37,019 nt of DNA from Rosenbergiella gaditana (GCF_018494065.1 NZ_JABBFR010000020.1:1-37019), one strand, 5' to 3'; counted from the stretch's first letter, positions 1 through 8,674 are shown. The notes: generated by a model from the letters alone, not told the origin. Program-made: numbers and translations.

Positions 1-22
1 AATGAACAGTAACGCTGGCCAT
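1..22 (-). CDS. Possible 5' end of a gene leaving the window
   Basis: An ATG on the minus strand at 22-20 opens seven codons (M-A-S-V-T-V-H) to the window edge. A GAGG Shine-Dalgarno-like motif lies about 7 bases upstream (31-34). Too little is visible to name a product. It would be divergent from the ygiW-like gene. The call rests only on the start codon and ribosome site. Confidence 0.35.
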
Positions 23-374
23 GAGAAAACCTCAAAGCGATGATTATACATCAATTCAACTAATTGGATACATCACCGTTATTTTTTGCATAAAGTTAAT
101 AATGATTTTTATTCAAACTAGATAGAAATTATTTACTTTTTATCAAAATTAACCGGTTGATTGGAGTAGATAGAGGAGTTTCAAGAAGTCAATATAAACC
201 TCGAGCTTAATTTTGGGGGTGAAGAAGCGCTTAGAGGGCATTGAAGAGCTCTAGGTTCAGATTTTTACAGCAATCAGTCGTCTCGATCACAAAAACTAAA
301 AAGGCTGAGTCATTTTTCAAATTTTGTTACAAGTCACTGCTATCCTTTTTGCAGAACTTAATAAGGAGATAGAC
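23..374. other. Intergenic region upstream of the ygiW-like gene
   Basis: AT-rich stretch without a credible ORF. A weak upstream extension of the ygiW frame reaches 324 but lacks a ribosome site and is not conserved-looking. Promoters for both divergent genes should lie here, but I could not pick a convincing -35/-10 pair. Confidence 0.4.
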
Positions 375-755
375 GTGAAAAAATTATTATTATTATCATT
401 GTTGACGAGTTTGACCCTTCCGGTATTTGCACAACAAGCAGGTTTTACCGGTCCTGGTAGCGAAACCTCACAACAAGGCGGCTTCAATGGCCCGCACAAG
501 ACTTTCACCGTAGCGCAGTCCAAAAATCTGCAAGACGATGCTAAAGTTATGCTTGAAGGTCAGATCACTAAAAAGATCAGTCATGAACATTATGAATTCA
601 AAGACAGTACAGGAACGGTTGTAGTAGAAATTGATGATCATAAATGGATGGGTCAGTCGGTATCACCGAATGACACAGTAAGACTAGAAGGTGAAGTTGA
701 TAAGGATGGCAACAAAATCGATATCGATGTGAAAAAAGTGACCCTAGTTAAGTAA
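375..755 (+). CDS. ygiW: YgiW/YdeI-family periplasmic OB-fold stress protein
   Basis: Predicted 126-residue secreted protein. I chose the GTG at 375 because AAGGAGA sits at 363-369 and the protein then begins with a clear signal peptide (V-K-K, a leucine run, then V-F-A before Q-Q-A-G-F). The mature part opens with the family's repeated G-F-x-G-P motifs (GFTGP, GGFNGP) and continues into the bacterial OB-fold (BOF) domain, with segments such as V-x-L-E-G-x-I, Y-x-F-K-D, D-T-V-R-L-E-G-E-V-D-K-D and a closing I-D-V-K-K-V. It closely resembles E. coli YgiW, a periplasmic protein linked to peroxide and envelope stress tolerance. No qseBC-type regulator is adjacent, unlike the usual E. coli context. 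Cleavage at Ala-Gln is inferred. Confidence 0.88.
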   Translation: MKKLLLLSLLTSLTLPVFAQQAGFTGPGSETSQQGGFNGPHKTFTVAQSKNLQDDAKVMLEGQITKKISHEHYEFKDSTGTVVVEIDDHKWMGQSVSPNDTVRLEGEVDKDGNKIDIDVKKVTLVK

Positions 756-762
756 TAGTGTT

Positions 763-795
763 AGACGCCTCACCGCAAAATTCAGTGAGGCGTCT
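763..795. repeat. 11-bp perfect inverted repeat after ygiW
   Basis: AGACGCCTCAC (763-773) pairs perfectly with GTGAGGCGTCT (785-795) around an 11-base loop. It sits between the convergent ygiW-like gene and lptG. Neither strand has a T-run directly after the stem (the + side is followed by an A-run), so it is not a textbook intrinsic terminator. It may still stop or stabilise transcripts. Confidence 0.5.
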
Positions 796-833
796 CGAAA
801 AAAACATTCCACGTTTAATCGAAATACTCTTCC

Positions 834-1910
834 CTATTTCTTTTTATTGAAACGATAGACTAACACCATTGAAGTAACCAACATAAGGATGGGGGGCACA
901 ACGACCGCGATTAACGGCGGGATAGCGAAAATCAAACCGAGGTTAATACATATCTGATAGATGATATAAGTGACCAATCCCACAATCACTCCCAAGGATA
1001 GTCGGTTCCCCATCCCCGCATCACGCGCATTAACAAAAGTGAATGGGATAATCAGTAGTACCATGGCTAACACCAAGATAGGCCGCCCCAATTTTTGCCA
1101 TAATGCGGAACGATATTCCATGGAAGGCTGCGCGGTATCTTTCAAATAATGAATATAACTCTTCAATTGTGGGATTGAGTAGCTCTCAGTCGATAATTGG
1201 AGTTGCTTTAAGTTATTGCTGTTAAAGATTGAAGGCCAATCCATCGTTGCTTGCTGACTGGTGGACTGACGGTCACCCTGCCATTGCGTGTGTTTGACGT
1301 TATGCAGGATCCAAGTGTTGTTCTCACCGTAGGCCGCCGACTCGGCGAACAGGTAATTCTTCAACGTCAAATCGCTGTTGTAATCGAAAATCTCAATATT
1401 CTGCGGTTGCCCATTTTGATCCAGATGATCGATACGGACAAACTCTTGCCCTTGCTGGCCCCATATCGTCTTAGTATTCGAATCACTGTCTTGACTATCC
1501 GCCAAGGCGGTCTCTTTACGTAATTGCGCTTGCTGCTGCAGGGGCGAGGCTACCCACTCGTCAATAACCGCCAGTGAAGCCGTGAACATCATCCCGGATA
1601 TTAATACGACAATCGCGATTCTAAAAATAGAGAAGCCAGCACAACGTATGGCCGTGAGTTCCATATTCTTAGACATATTACCCAAGCCAACAATACCGCC
1701 TAACAAGGCGATAAATGGACTTAAGTTCACTAAGCATCGTGGAATAAGGTAGACAACGACCAGCAGTGCTTGACCCCAGCTATAGGTAGTAGACACATCT
1801 TCTAGTTCAGAGATAAAGTCAAAAAGCGTGAACAGTGGGACGAGCAGTAGCGCCGCCGCGAAATAGCCGATGAATAAATGGCGGATTAAATAACGCGAAA
1901 AGATATTCAT
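834..1910 (-). CDS. lptG: LPS export ABC transporter permease LptG
   Basis: 358-residue YjgP/YjgQ-family permease. LptG pairs with LptF and the LptB ATPase to extract lipopolysaccharide from the inner membrane and push it onto the LptC-A-D bridge. The sequence shows three N-terminal membrane helices (to about residue 120), a periplasmic beta-jellyroll region (about 130-265) and three C-terminal helices (about 270-355); length is normal for the family. It begins with M-N-I-F-S-R-Y-L. Its ATG overlaps the lptF stop by 4 bp (ATGA), so the pair is translationally coupled. The essential pair is intact. Confidence 0.95.
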   Translation of the reverse strand: MNIFSRYLIRHLFIGYFAAALLLVPLFTLFDFISELEDVSTTYSWGQALLVVVYLIPRCLVNLSPFIALLGGIVGLGNMSKNMELTAIRCAGFSIFRIAIVVLISGMMFTASLAVIDEWVASPLQQQAQLRKETALADSQDSDSNTKTIWGQQGQEFVRIDHLDQNGQPQNIEIFDYNSDLTLKNYLFAESAAYGENNTWILHNVKHTQWQGDRQSTSQQATMDWPSIFNSNNLKQLQLSTESYSIPQLKSYIHYLKDTAQPSMEYRSALWQKLGRPILVLAMVLLIIPFTFVNARDAGMGNRLSLGVIVGLVTYIIYQICINLGLIFAIPPLIAVVVPPILMLVTSMVLVYRFNKKK

Positions 1911-2977
1911 TTAAACCACTTCTTTAGTAGTGAAGAGTCTCTGACCCAGAAATAGAGGTTGCCGAGTAGCATCACCCAAGATACCAGCCATACCCCGATA
2001 ACCGGCGGCAGCATCCCGTTACTCACCAGAGTCCGACAGATGTTGCCGGCAAAAAAGATCACGATAAACACTAAGGCTAGCGGGAGCAGTACCGAAAAAC
2101 GGCCTTGACGCGGACGAACCCGACTGAGGGGAATCGCCAGTAATGTCATTAACACCGCATTAAGCCCACGCGTCTGACGCCACTGCCGTTCGGCAATATC
2201 TGATAAATCATGAGAGTCATCCAGTGTCTTCATTGATTTAGCTTTACTACGCACTTCCTCATCATCGGCCGCTGGCTTTAAGTTAATTGCTAAATTACGA
2301 TAAGTTTGTTGGCTATCGTTGGTCGAACCATGTTCAAAGGTATAGGCTGAACCTGACTGTAAGTGAGCAATAGGCATCTGCGGTCGGGAATTATCAATGC
2401 TACCCAATTGCGAGCGGAACACTTTTGTCACGCCTTTATCGCTGGTATAGATAAAGGTATTCTGAATATGATTATCGCTTGGCGTAATGGTCTGGGCATG
2501 AACCATTGTGCCGTCATCCTCAATATTGAATTTATTCGCTTGCAAATGGCTCACATCAAAACTGGACTGCGACGCCTGCATCAGTTGGTCAATGTGCGCA
2601 TAGGCCCAAGGTCTGCCATACATGGAAAGCAAGGCGCAGGCAATGCCAACGGGGATGGCCAGTAATAAAATTCCACGATACAGACGTAATGGGGAGATAC
2701 CTGCCGCCAATGCAGCAGTAATCTCTGAGTCACTGTAAAGTTGTCCTAATGAGATTGCCGTAGCCACGTAGAGTCCAATGGGTAATAGCATCTCTAACGC
2801 AATCAATGCCTTATAAAAAACGATGACAAATACGGCCTTTAGCGCCAGGGTACCATTCGCCGCATCAGTGAGGTAACGTTGAGCGGAATAAATAGTAAAG
2901 ATAAAAATTAAGAAACCGACAATCATCAAAACGACGTTGCGCGTTTCTCTCATGACATAACGCTCAAACAAATACAT
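1907..2977 (-). CDS. lptF: LPS export ABC transporter permease LptF
   Basis: 356-residue YjgP/YjgQ-family permease, first gene of the lptF-lptG pair. The layout is the family's usual one: three N-terminal membrane segments, a periplasmic jellyroll (about 130-260), and three C-terminal segments including P-L-S-R-V-R-P-R-Q-G-R. Together with LptG and LptB it powers LPS transport. In E. coli lptF is divergent from pepA. Here pepA is absent from this position and a flippase gene is divergent instead, so the chromosome has been rearranged upstream of this essential operon. Confidence 0.95.
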   Translation of the reverse strand: MYLFERYVMRETRNVVLMIVGFLIFIFTIYSAQRYLTDAANGTLALKAVFVIVFYKALIALEMLLPIGLYVATAISLGQLYSDSEITAALAAGISPLRLYRGILLLAIPVGIACALLSMYGRPWAYAHIDQLMQASQSSFDVSHLQANKFNIEDDGTMVHAQTITPSDNHIQNTFIYTSDKGVTKVFRSQLGSIDNSRPQMPIAHLQSGSAYTFEHGSTNDSQQTYRNLAINLKPAADDEEVRSKAKSMKTLDDSHDLSDIAERQWRQTRGLNAVLMTLLAIPLSRVRPRQGRFSVLLPLALVFIVIFFAGNICRTLVSNGMLPPVIGVWLVSWVMLLGNLYFWVRDSSLLKKWFK

Positions 2978-3476
2978 AACCTAACATTACCCCCGCAGTG
3001 CACTCTCAATACGAATAAATTTCTATTCATCCACCATCACCTAATACGCGGTTGTGTTAGGGATGACTGATCAATGAATGTTAACACATAGCCAATAAAT
3101 GAACCGTTTAACTTAAACATTATACTGTTACAAGAATACAAAAATGATCGATAAACAGCGATGGGTATAAGCTTTCGCACTCCGTTGGAAGTGAGCCGTA
3201 ATATGAACGCCCTAGATGGGTGCCGCACTGATCAACAATAGGGATGCTTAACAACACAGTGTGAATGCTTTATCATGCTGCATTCGAAATAGAAGCGACA
3301 GAGCCTCCTTACGCTACTGGGGTAACACCAAGCTGCGCAATAAAAAGGAGCGCATCACTACTTCATTTCCAATAGGGATCCCACCGCATTCAGCGTTGCG
3401 AATAATCCATCCTGTTAGATTGGCCTGAAGAAGTCATACCTAATCGCTATTTAATACTGTCTTAGAGTTGGTCTTA
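2978..3476. other. Divergent intergenic region between lptF and the flippase gene
   Basis: About 500 bases without a credible gene. A 63-codon minus-strand frame (3037-3228) has no ribosome site, no family resemblance and odd composition, so I left it out. Promoters for lptFG and for the flippase gene are expected here. I see no convincing consensus promoter or operator, and no IS remnant. Confidence 0.4.
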
Positions 3477-4811
3477 ATGAAAAATTGGTTTTCAGACGGT
3501 GCTTTCCGCACTATTCTTCGAAACAGCGTCTATTTACTTTCGGGTAATGTGGTCAGTGCTCTTCTAGGACTCTTAGCGCTATCCTGTGCAGGTAAAGGCA
3601 TGACTCCCCAGCTGTTTGGGACCTTGGTTGTCATCCAGTCTTATACCAAAGCCATCAGTGATTTTGTGAAGTTTCAAACCTGGCAGTTCGTTGTGCAATA
3701 TGGTGCCCCCGCGCACACCAATGGTAATCACCAGCGTTTACGCGATGTGGTCTCTTTCTCTTTTGGCCTCGATATTGCCAGCAGTATTGTTGCGATCGCG
3801 GGCGGTATGTTATTGCTCCCTTTTCTGTCGCATTCCCTAGGTTTAGATGCCACATCCTTTAAATTAGCCCTACTCTATTGCACATTAATACCGACTATGG
3901 CCTCCTCGACACCTACGGGAATCCTGAGGACGTTAGATAGATTTGATCTCATTGCTATCCAACAGGCTGTCAAACCTTTATTAATCGCTATCGGAAGTTT
4001 AATTTCTTATTTCGGTCATCTTGGATTTGCAGGATTCGTTGTCTCTTGGTACTTGGCTAATCTGTTTGGGGGATCACTTTTCTGGTGGTTTGCACGCCAA
4101 GAACTCAAAAGAATTAACCTGCATAATGCGTTACGTCCTTCGCTCTTTAAAGCCAGCAAACGTATTCCGGGATGTTGGAACTTCGTCTGGACAACTAACT
4201 TCGCCCACTCTATTTGGGCGGCCCAGAACTCTTGTAGCACCCTATTAGTGGGGATTTTCATCGGTCCCAGCGCTGCGGGACTGTTTAAAATCGCCATGAC
4301 CTTCTTCGACGCAACCGGGACGCCCGCTAAATTACTAGAGAAAAGTTTTTATCCAGAAATTATGCGCCTCGATCCTCGGACATCAAAACCTTGGCTGTTA
4401 GGGATCCGTTCGTCTCTATTTGCTGGGGGATTGGGATTACTTATCGCGTTAATCGTTTATACGGCAGGTGGTTCGGTTATTGCTTTTGTGTTTGGACAAA
4501 AATATCTTGAAGCCTACAGCCTTATACAGATTATGTTAGGCGCGATTGTGATCTCAATGATGGGCTTTCCGCAAGAGTCGTTACTCTTAATGGCGGGTAA
4601 ACAGCGCATTTATTTGGGCGTGCAAATCATTGCGGCGGGATCTTATATTCTTCTATTAATGTTATTATCCCATCTCTATGGCGTTGAGGGTGCTGCAATC
4701 GCCTATTTAATTGGGCAATCGTCAGAAGTCATACTTACCCTCTTCCCAACACTATTAGCTTATCGTCGGCGAAATACGCTGATTTATCATAAACCGCTTG
4801 AGACAGCATAA
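3477..4811 (+). CDS. MOP-family oligosaccharide/lipid flippase (Wzx/YghQ-like)
   Basis: About 444 residues from the ATG at 3477; an upstream TTG at 3468 is possible, and neither has a strong ribosome site. The hydrophobic profile suggests 12 or more membrane helices, with an N-terminus resembling polysaccharide-biosynthesis flippases (N-S-x-Y-L-L-S-G-N-V, T-P-Q-L-F-G-T-L, F-V-K-F-Q-T-W-Q). Such proteins turn lipid-linked glycans or glycolipids across the inner membrane. Its stop codon abuts the next gene's start, so the two are an operon. No glycosyltransferase or O-antigen genes surround it. The nearby sphingolipid-type cluster makes a lipid substrate plausible. E. coli YghQ, from the ygh locus, is the closest context analogue I recall. 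Substrate is inferred. Confidence 0.8.
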   Translation: MKNWFSDGAFRTILRNSVYLLSGNVVSALLGLLALSCAGKGMTPQLFGTLVVIQSYTKAISDFVKFQTWQFVVQYGAPAHTNGNHQRLRDVVSFSFGLDIASSIVAIAGGMLLLPFLSHSLGLDATSFKLALLYCTLIPTMASSTPTGILRTLDRFDLIAIQQAVKPLLIAIGSLISYFGHLGFAGFVVSWYLANLFGGSLFWWFARQELKRINLHNALRPSLFKASKRIPGCWNFVWTTNFAHSIWAAQNSCSTLLVGIFIGPSAAGLFKIAMTFFDATGTPAKLLEKSFYPEIMRLDPRTSKPWLLGIRSSLFAGGLGLLIALIVYTAGGSVIAFVFGQKYLEAYSLIQIMLGAIVISMMGFPQESLLLMAGKQRIYLGVQIIAAGSYILLLMLLSHLYGVEGAAIAYLIGQSSEVILTLFPTLLAYRRRNTLIYHKPLETA

Positions 4812-5648
4812 ATGAATAGCATTGGTTGGAAAAAATATCCTCAAGAGGCCGTTGATCGCTTATTTTTAGCGATTGATGAAGACGACGTAATCAATAATGA
4901 GACAAGGGACTTACCTGCGATAGTACTCGGTACCTCGCAGCAAAATATTCGCGATTATTATGCATTGTGTTTACAACTATGGGAGGAAGGCTTTACACGT
5001 CAAGAGTTGCTAGGATTAATCAATCAACTTTTAGACGGAAAAGACCTCACCAAAGCCCAGCGTAAACAGTATAAATATATCCGAGCGCGCTACAAACATT
5101 TACGATTTGCGCAGCGTCTTTATAGTCGTCACCACGATGCTGACACGATCTTCAAAGCCACAACCGTATATTTAGGACACCTGCAAGATGGCTTCAAGAA
5201 TGGCAACAAGAAAAGCGTCCAGCACTATGGCAAAATTCTTCGTCTATTATTGAGTCGCCCGGTGTGGAATTGGGTGAAACGCTCGCTCAATCGTTTACAA
5301 GCTGATAACGAAGTCGGTTTTCAACATTATGTGTCACGCCAAATTAATCAACTTGCTGAGATGCTTAATAAACCGATGGTAACCGGCACTGAATTTCACG
5401 ATATTCGGAAAATTGTCAGTCAGCAGGTCTCTTTTTTCGATACACAGCGCTCTATCGAGAATAATACTCCTCAGGTTTATGCCATCTCACGTTTTCTTGC
5501 CAATATTAACGGGCTCATGGGCGATAAGCATGATGAGATGGTCGCCGATAAGCTTTCAGGCACTCGCGAATATGAAACCCCTGCACCACTGGATAGCCAT
5601 ATCCGGGATTGTCTGGAACAACTGGTCGGGAAAATTGTCAGAGCCTAA
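4812..5648 (+). CDS. Helical protein with CHAD-like C-terminal region
   Basis: 278 residues, starting directly after the flippase stop (TAA-ATG), so translation is probably coupled. No signal peptide or membrane helices. It is basic and almost all helical. The C-terminal half has a segment F-H-D-I-R-K (195-200), then a helix containing F-L-A-N-I-N-G-L-M-G-D-K-H-D (228-241). This order (H-x-x-R-K, then L-x-x-x-x-G-x-x-x-D) resembles the conserved histidine helices of CHAD domains, which bind polyphosphate or similar anions. That assignment is by eye and tentative. Tight linkage to the flippase suggests a shared role, perhaps binding a phosphorylated lipid or glycan. Otherwise it is a hypothetical protein. 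Confidence 0.75.
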   Translation: MNSIGWKKYPQEAVDRLFLAIDEDDVINNETRDLPAIVLGTSQQNIRDYYALCLQLWEEGFTRQELLGLINQLLDGKDLTKAQRKQYKYIRARYKHLRFAQRLYSRHHDADTIFKATTVYLGHLQDGFKNGNKKSVQHYGKILRLLLSRPVWNWVKRSLNRLQADNEVGFQHYVSRQINQLAEMLNKPMVTGTEFHDIRKIVSQQVSFFDTQRSIENNTPQVYAISRFLANINGLMGDKHDEMVADKLSGTREYETPAPLDSHIRDCLEQLVGKIVRA

Positions 5649-5691
5649 TAGCTAAGTAAATCTTAATTAGGCTCTCTTATAGGATAGAACG

Positions 5692-6261
5692 ATGACACGT
5701 AAATTTGTCGCTGTATTACTATCACTGCTCCCTACCCTAGCGATGGCTAATAATTTCATTATTGGCCAACCTGTTAAACCCTTATCGGTATCCGATAAGG
5801 GTCAACTCGTCCTCACTGATAATAAAATTACCTATCAGCCGTGGGATAGCCAAAAGTTGGTCGGTAAAGTACGGATCATCCAATATATTGCTGGTCGAAG
5901 TTCAGCCAAAAAACAAAACGGCGACATGATCAAAGCGGTAAAGGCGGCGCAGTTGCCTACCGCTTATTTTCAGCCGGTAACCATTGTCAATGCGGATGAC
6001 GAGTTATTCGGTACTGGGCTATTCGTGCAAGGGAAAATTGAAAAGAATCAACGCAAGTACCCTTGGGCTCAATTTGTTATCGATAATAACGGTAAAGGTA
6101 AAGTGCTTTGGCAATTACCTGCTGCTTCATCGACAATCATTGTAACGGATAAGCAAGGCAAGGTTTGCTGGCAAAAAGATGGTCCAATGACGGATGCTGA
6201 GGTGAGCCATGTGATCCAATTACTTCGCGAATTGGTCGCACAAGAGGTTGGTGGGTACTGA
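5692..6261 (+). CDS. ytfJ: YtfJ-family periplasmic protein
   Basis: 189 residues with an N-terminal signal peptide (M-T-R-K, hydrophobic core, A-M-A before N-N-F). The body matches the YtfJ family closely: L-V-G-K-V-R-I-I-Q-Y-I-A-G-R-S-S-A-K, T-I-V-N-A-D-D, Y-P-W-A-Q-F-V-I-D and W-x-K-D-G. The fold is thioredoxin-like, but there is no CxxC redox pair; the only cysteine visible is in K-V-C-W-Q. Function is not established in E. coli. It starts 43 bases after the CHAD-like gene and may be read through from it. A strong hairpin follows. Confidence 0.92.
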   Translation: MTRKFVAVLLSLLPTLAMANNFIIGQPVKPLSVSDKGQLVLTDNKITYQPWDSQKLVGKVRIIQYIAGRSSAKKQNGDMIKAVKAAQLPTAYFQPVTIVNADDELFGTGLFVQGKIEKNQRKYPWAQFVIDNNGKGKVLWQLPAASSTIIVTDKQGKVCWQKDGPMTDAEVSHVIQLLRELVAQEVGGY

Positions 6262-6271
6262 GGAAAGCAAC

Positions 6272-6307
6272 TGCCGTAATTCTTAGCATTAAGAATTACG
6301 GCAAGGT
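6272..6307. terminator. Bidirectional terminator hairpin between ytfJ and the SPT operon
   Basis: TGCCGTAATTCTTA (6272-6285) pairs perfectly over 14 bp with 6290-6303 around a GCAT loop. A short T-run (6306-6309) follows closely on the + strand. It separates the convergent ytfJ gene and the leftward lipid operon and probably serves both. Confidence 0.75.
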
Positions 6308-6308
6308 T

Positions 6309-7481
6309 TTACGCTTTTAGCTCTGCAAAAGCACGAATAATGGCATCGATTTGCTCATCACTGTGCGCAGCGTTGACGCTACAACGTAATAATGTCATAC
6401 CAAAAGGTGCCGCTGGCGGTAATACGAGATTGACATAGACCCCCTTCTCGACCAATGCACGCCACATTTCTAGTCCTGCTTCTTTAGATTCGATCATTAC
6501 AGGAACCACTGGACTGACTCGCTCGCCAAGCTTATAACCGAGTTCTGCAAGGCCTGTGTACAGCCGATGTGCGTTACTCCATAACTTCTCACGCAGTGCC
6601 GTTGAGTGGCCAACTTGTCTTAACGACGCCCTGACTGAAGCGATACTTGCTGGAGAAGGTGATGCGGTGAAAATATAAGGACGGCTGCAGTAGCGTAATA
6701 CATCCAGCTGTTTGCCACCCACGGCAAAACCACCGATAGCAGCAAGACTTTTCGAGAACGTCCCTAAGATGATATCGATATCGGCTTCAACGCCAAGCTC
6801 TTCAACCAGACCGCGACCTTTCTCTCCCATCACGCCAAAGGAGTGTGCTTCATCGACTAGGATATAACCACCGTAACGGCGCTTAATATCGACGATCTCT
6901 TTCAGTGGTGCGACATCACCCAGCATACTGTAAATGCCTTCAACGATGATAATCGCTTCTTTCGCTTTCTCACCTAAACGTTGCATACGACGTTCGAGGT
7001 CTTTGGCATCGTTATGTCGAAAACGGATGATTTGCGCGCCGCCTAATGCACAAGCATCATAAATACTGGCATGCGAGTCTTCATCGATAATCACCACAGC
7101 GTCCGGCGTAGCCAGAGCACTAATAACGCCCAGGTTTGCGGTATAACCGGTGGAGAAGACAATTGCGGTAGGTAAATCAAAAAAGGCTGCGATCTCTTGC
7201 TCTAGGGCTAAGTGTGACCCGAACGTGCCATTCGCCATACGAGAACCGGTTGTGCCCGTTCCTTGTAAGCGTAAGGCCTCTTGGCTCTCTTGGATAGCTC
7301 CAGCATCGAAAGTCAGTCCGAGATAGTTATTAGAGCCCGCAAGAATGATTCTTTTATCGCCAATTCTTCCTTCGGTCGCTGAATAGATTTCATCAATACA
7401 GGTTCCGAAAGGATTAATGCCCGATACTTGGAATTTTTGACGCTCTTCAACAAAGCGGGTGAATTTGTCATATAAACCCAT
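6309..7481 (-). CDS. spt: Serine palmitoyltransferase-type alpha-oxoamine synthase
   Basis: 390-residue PLP enzyme of the BioF/KBL/ALAS/SPT family. SPT condenses an acyl thioester with L-serine to give 3-ketosphinganine, the first sphingolipid step. Visible features are the N-terminal G-S-N-N-Y-L-G-L (49-56), the stacking His in D-E-D-S-H-A-S (H137), D-E-A-H-S-F-G with D210 and H213, and the PLP lysine K244 in G-T-F-S-K-S-L. The G-T-F-S-K-S form followed by I-G-G-F and P-Y-I-F-T-A-S-P is typical of bacterial SPTs; BioF has G-T-F-G-K and KBL G-T-L-G-K. It is the last gene of a four-gene operon, sharing its first base with the ACP stop. Use of serine and a long-chain acyl-ACP is inferred. It lies nowhere near a bio operon, which argues against BioF. 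Confidence 0.88.
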   Translation of the reverse strand: MGLYDKFTRFVEERQKFQVSGINPFGTCIDEIYSATEGRIGDKRIILAGSNNYLGLTFDAGAIQESQEALRLQGTGTTGSRMANGTFGSHLALEQEIAAFFDLPTAIVFSTGYTANLGVISALATPDAVVIIDEDSHASIYDACALGGAQIIRFRHNDAKDLERRMQRLGEKAKEAIIIVEGIYSMLGDVAPLKEIVDIKRRYGGYILVDEAHSFGVMGEKGRGLVEELGVEADIDIILGTFSKSLAAIGGFAVGGKQLDVLRYCSRPYIFTASPSPASIASVRASLRQVGHSTALREKLWSNAHRLYTGLAELGYKLGERVSPVVPVMIESKEAGLEMWRALVEKGVYVNLVLPPAAPFGMTLLRCSVNAAHSDEQIDAIIRAFAELKA

Positions 7482-7735
7482 TATTGCTCTCCAATTAAGG
7501 GTTCAATGGCGGCCACTAACTGCTCTGGTGTTTTCACATTCATCAGGATATTGATCGGGATTGAAATATCTAATTCATCTTCCAACATCATCAGTAAACG
7601 CATGACGTTCACTGACTCTAAACCGAGATCGTTAACTAAATCACTGTCAGGCTTAACGGTTTTACCTTCGGCGACTAGTTGTCCAAGACAATCAATAACA
7701 TAATCGAGTAGTTGCTGTTTATTTTCCATTGCCAT
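7481..7735 (-). CDS. Dedicated acyl carrier protein of the sphingolipid-type operon
   Basis: 84-residue carrier protein. The phosphopantetheine site is S41 in D-L-G-L-E-S-V-N-V-M, where E replaces the D of the usual D-S-L motif. Helix 3 region L-E-D-E-L-D-I-S-I-P is typical. It lies between the reductase and SPT genes, as in the Caulobacter ceramide locus, where a special ACP (AcpR) feeds acyl chains to SPT. Start could be M1 or M3 (ATG 7735 or 7729); both have an AAGAAG-type site near. Two cysteine-poor helices and an acidic face are as expected. It is not the housekeeping AcpP, which has D-S-L-D and sits in the fab cluster. Confidence 0.88.
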   Translation of the reverse strand: MAMENKQQLLDYVIDCLGQLVAEGKTVKPDSDLVNDLGLESVNVMRLLMMLEDELDISIPINILMNVKTPEQLVAAIEPLIGEQ

Positions 7736-7756
7736 CTTCTTACCTAGAAATGTAAA

Positions 7757-8674
7757 TCAAAATAGCCCGTCGCGAAGCGCACGTTCTAAGCGGATATTTG
7801 GGGTCCAACCGATATTACGAGTTATCGTAACATTTGTTGCTGACCAATCTCTATGCGTTAACTCGCCGATTTTACTCTGCGTTAGCATCGGTTCTTTACC
7901 GGACAAACGGCTAATTTGAGTCGAGAGCGTTGCAATGGTTTTGAGTAACGGTAGAGGGATTTTTATAACTTTGACCGGTTTTTGACGAATAGATTGGCCG
8001 ATAGTTTGGAGATCTTGCCAGCGGTAACCTGAAGGGTGTCCGTCGCAGAGTTCGTAAGGCTCACTATGCTCGACTTTCGCCTCGATCCATTTGACCACAG
8101 CCTCTGCAAAATCATAAACATGCAGAAAAGATAATTGTGTCGCTGAGGAACCTGTCTGAGGGAGTAGGCCTCGTAATAACCAAGTAAAAACAGGATGAAG
8201 CTCTTTATCTCTTGGGCCATAAACAGCAGTCGGGCGGAAAATGCCTATCGATACGGATGCGGCTTGTGCCACCAGTTGCTGTTCCGCGAGAGCTTTGGAA
8301 TGGGCATACCATGAAAGCTGTGGATGGCGAGCAGCCAGTGATGAAATAAAGAGGTATCGCTTACAACTGGTACCCTCTTCTGTGGCGCGAAGTAAACGTA
8401 AACTTCCCTCAATGTTTGCCTGCGTAAAGGTTGAGAAATTTTTACCTCTCACTTGACCGGCACAATGAATGACCACCTCAGCACCTGCGACTAACTCGGC
8501 CAATGACGCCTCATTTTCTAACGAGCCGCGTACCCATGTCAGGCCTAATTGGTTAGCATTAGTCGATGGCGAGCGGGTGAGCGCTCGCACATGAAATCCA
8601 GCCGATAACAGTTTCTCGACGATATGTGAACCGATAAAGCCAGTTGCACCTGTCAAGGCAACAGTTTGGGTCAT
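7757..8674 (-). CDS. NAD(P)-dependent epimerase/reductase, CerR-like
   Basis: 305-residue extended short-chain dehydrogenase. The N-terminal Rossmann motif is T-G-A-T-G-F-I-G-S-H (8-17), and the active-site pair is Y-A-H-S-K (YxxxK) preceded by a serine-rich strand (F-I-S-S-L-A-A). In Caulobacter the equivalent operon member CerR is a ceramide-reducing enzyme of this fold, so reduction of the 3-keto group of a sphingoid or ceramide intermediate is the likely task. A sugar epimerase role cannot be excluded from motifs alone, but the neighbours are all lipid genes. Its start overlaps the upstream ligase stop by 4 bp. Confidence 0.85.
   Translation of the reverse strand: MTQTVALTGATGFIGSHIVEKLLSAGFHVRALTRSPSTNANQLGLTWVRGSLENEASLAELVAGAEVVIHCAGQVRGKNFSTFTQANIEGSLRLLRATEEGTSCKRYLFISSLAARHPQLSWYAHSKALAEQQLVAQAASVSIGIFRPTAVYGPRDKELHPVFTWLLRGLLPQTGSSATQLSFLHVYDFAEAVVKWIEAKVEHSEPYELCDGHPSGYRWQDLQTIGQSIRQKPVKVIKIPLPLLKTIATLSTQISRLSGKEPMLTQSKIGELTHRDWSATNVTITRNIGWTPNIRLERALRDGLF

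Noticed and set aside
763..795. Intrinsic terminator after ygiW
   Set aside because: Perfect stem but no T-run on either strand; kept only as an inverted repeat.
1251..1523. Plus-strand 90-codon ORF inside lptG
   Set aside because: Antisense shadow of a well-conserved gene; no ribosome site.
3037..3228. 63-codon minus-strand ORF upstream of lptF
   Set aside because: No ribosome site, unusual composition and position in a promoter region.
6309..7481. Calling the PLP enzyme BioF (8-amino-7-oxononanoate synthase)
   Set aside because: The lysine motif is G-T-F-S-K-S followed by I-G-G-F, as in SPT, and the gene is in an operon with a FAAL, an ACP and a CerR-like reductase, not bio genes.
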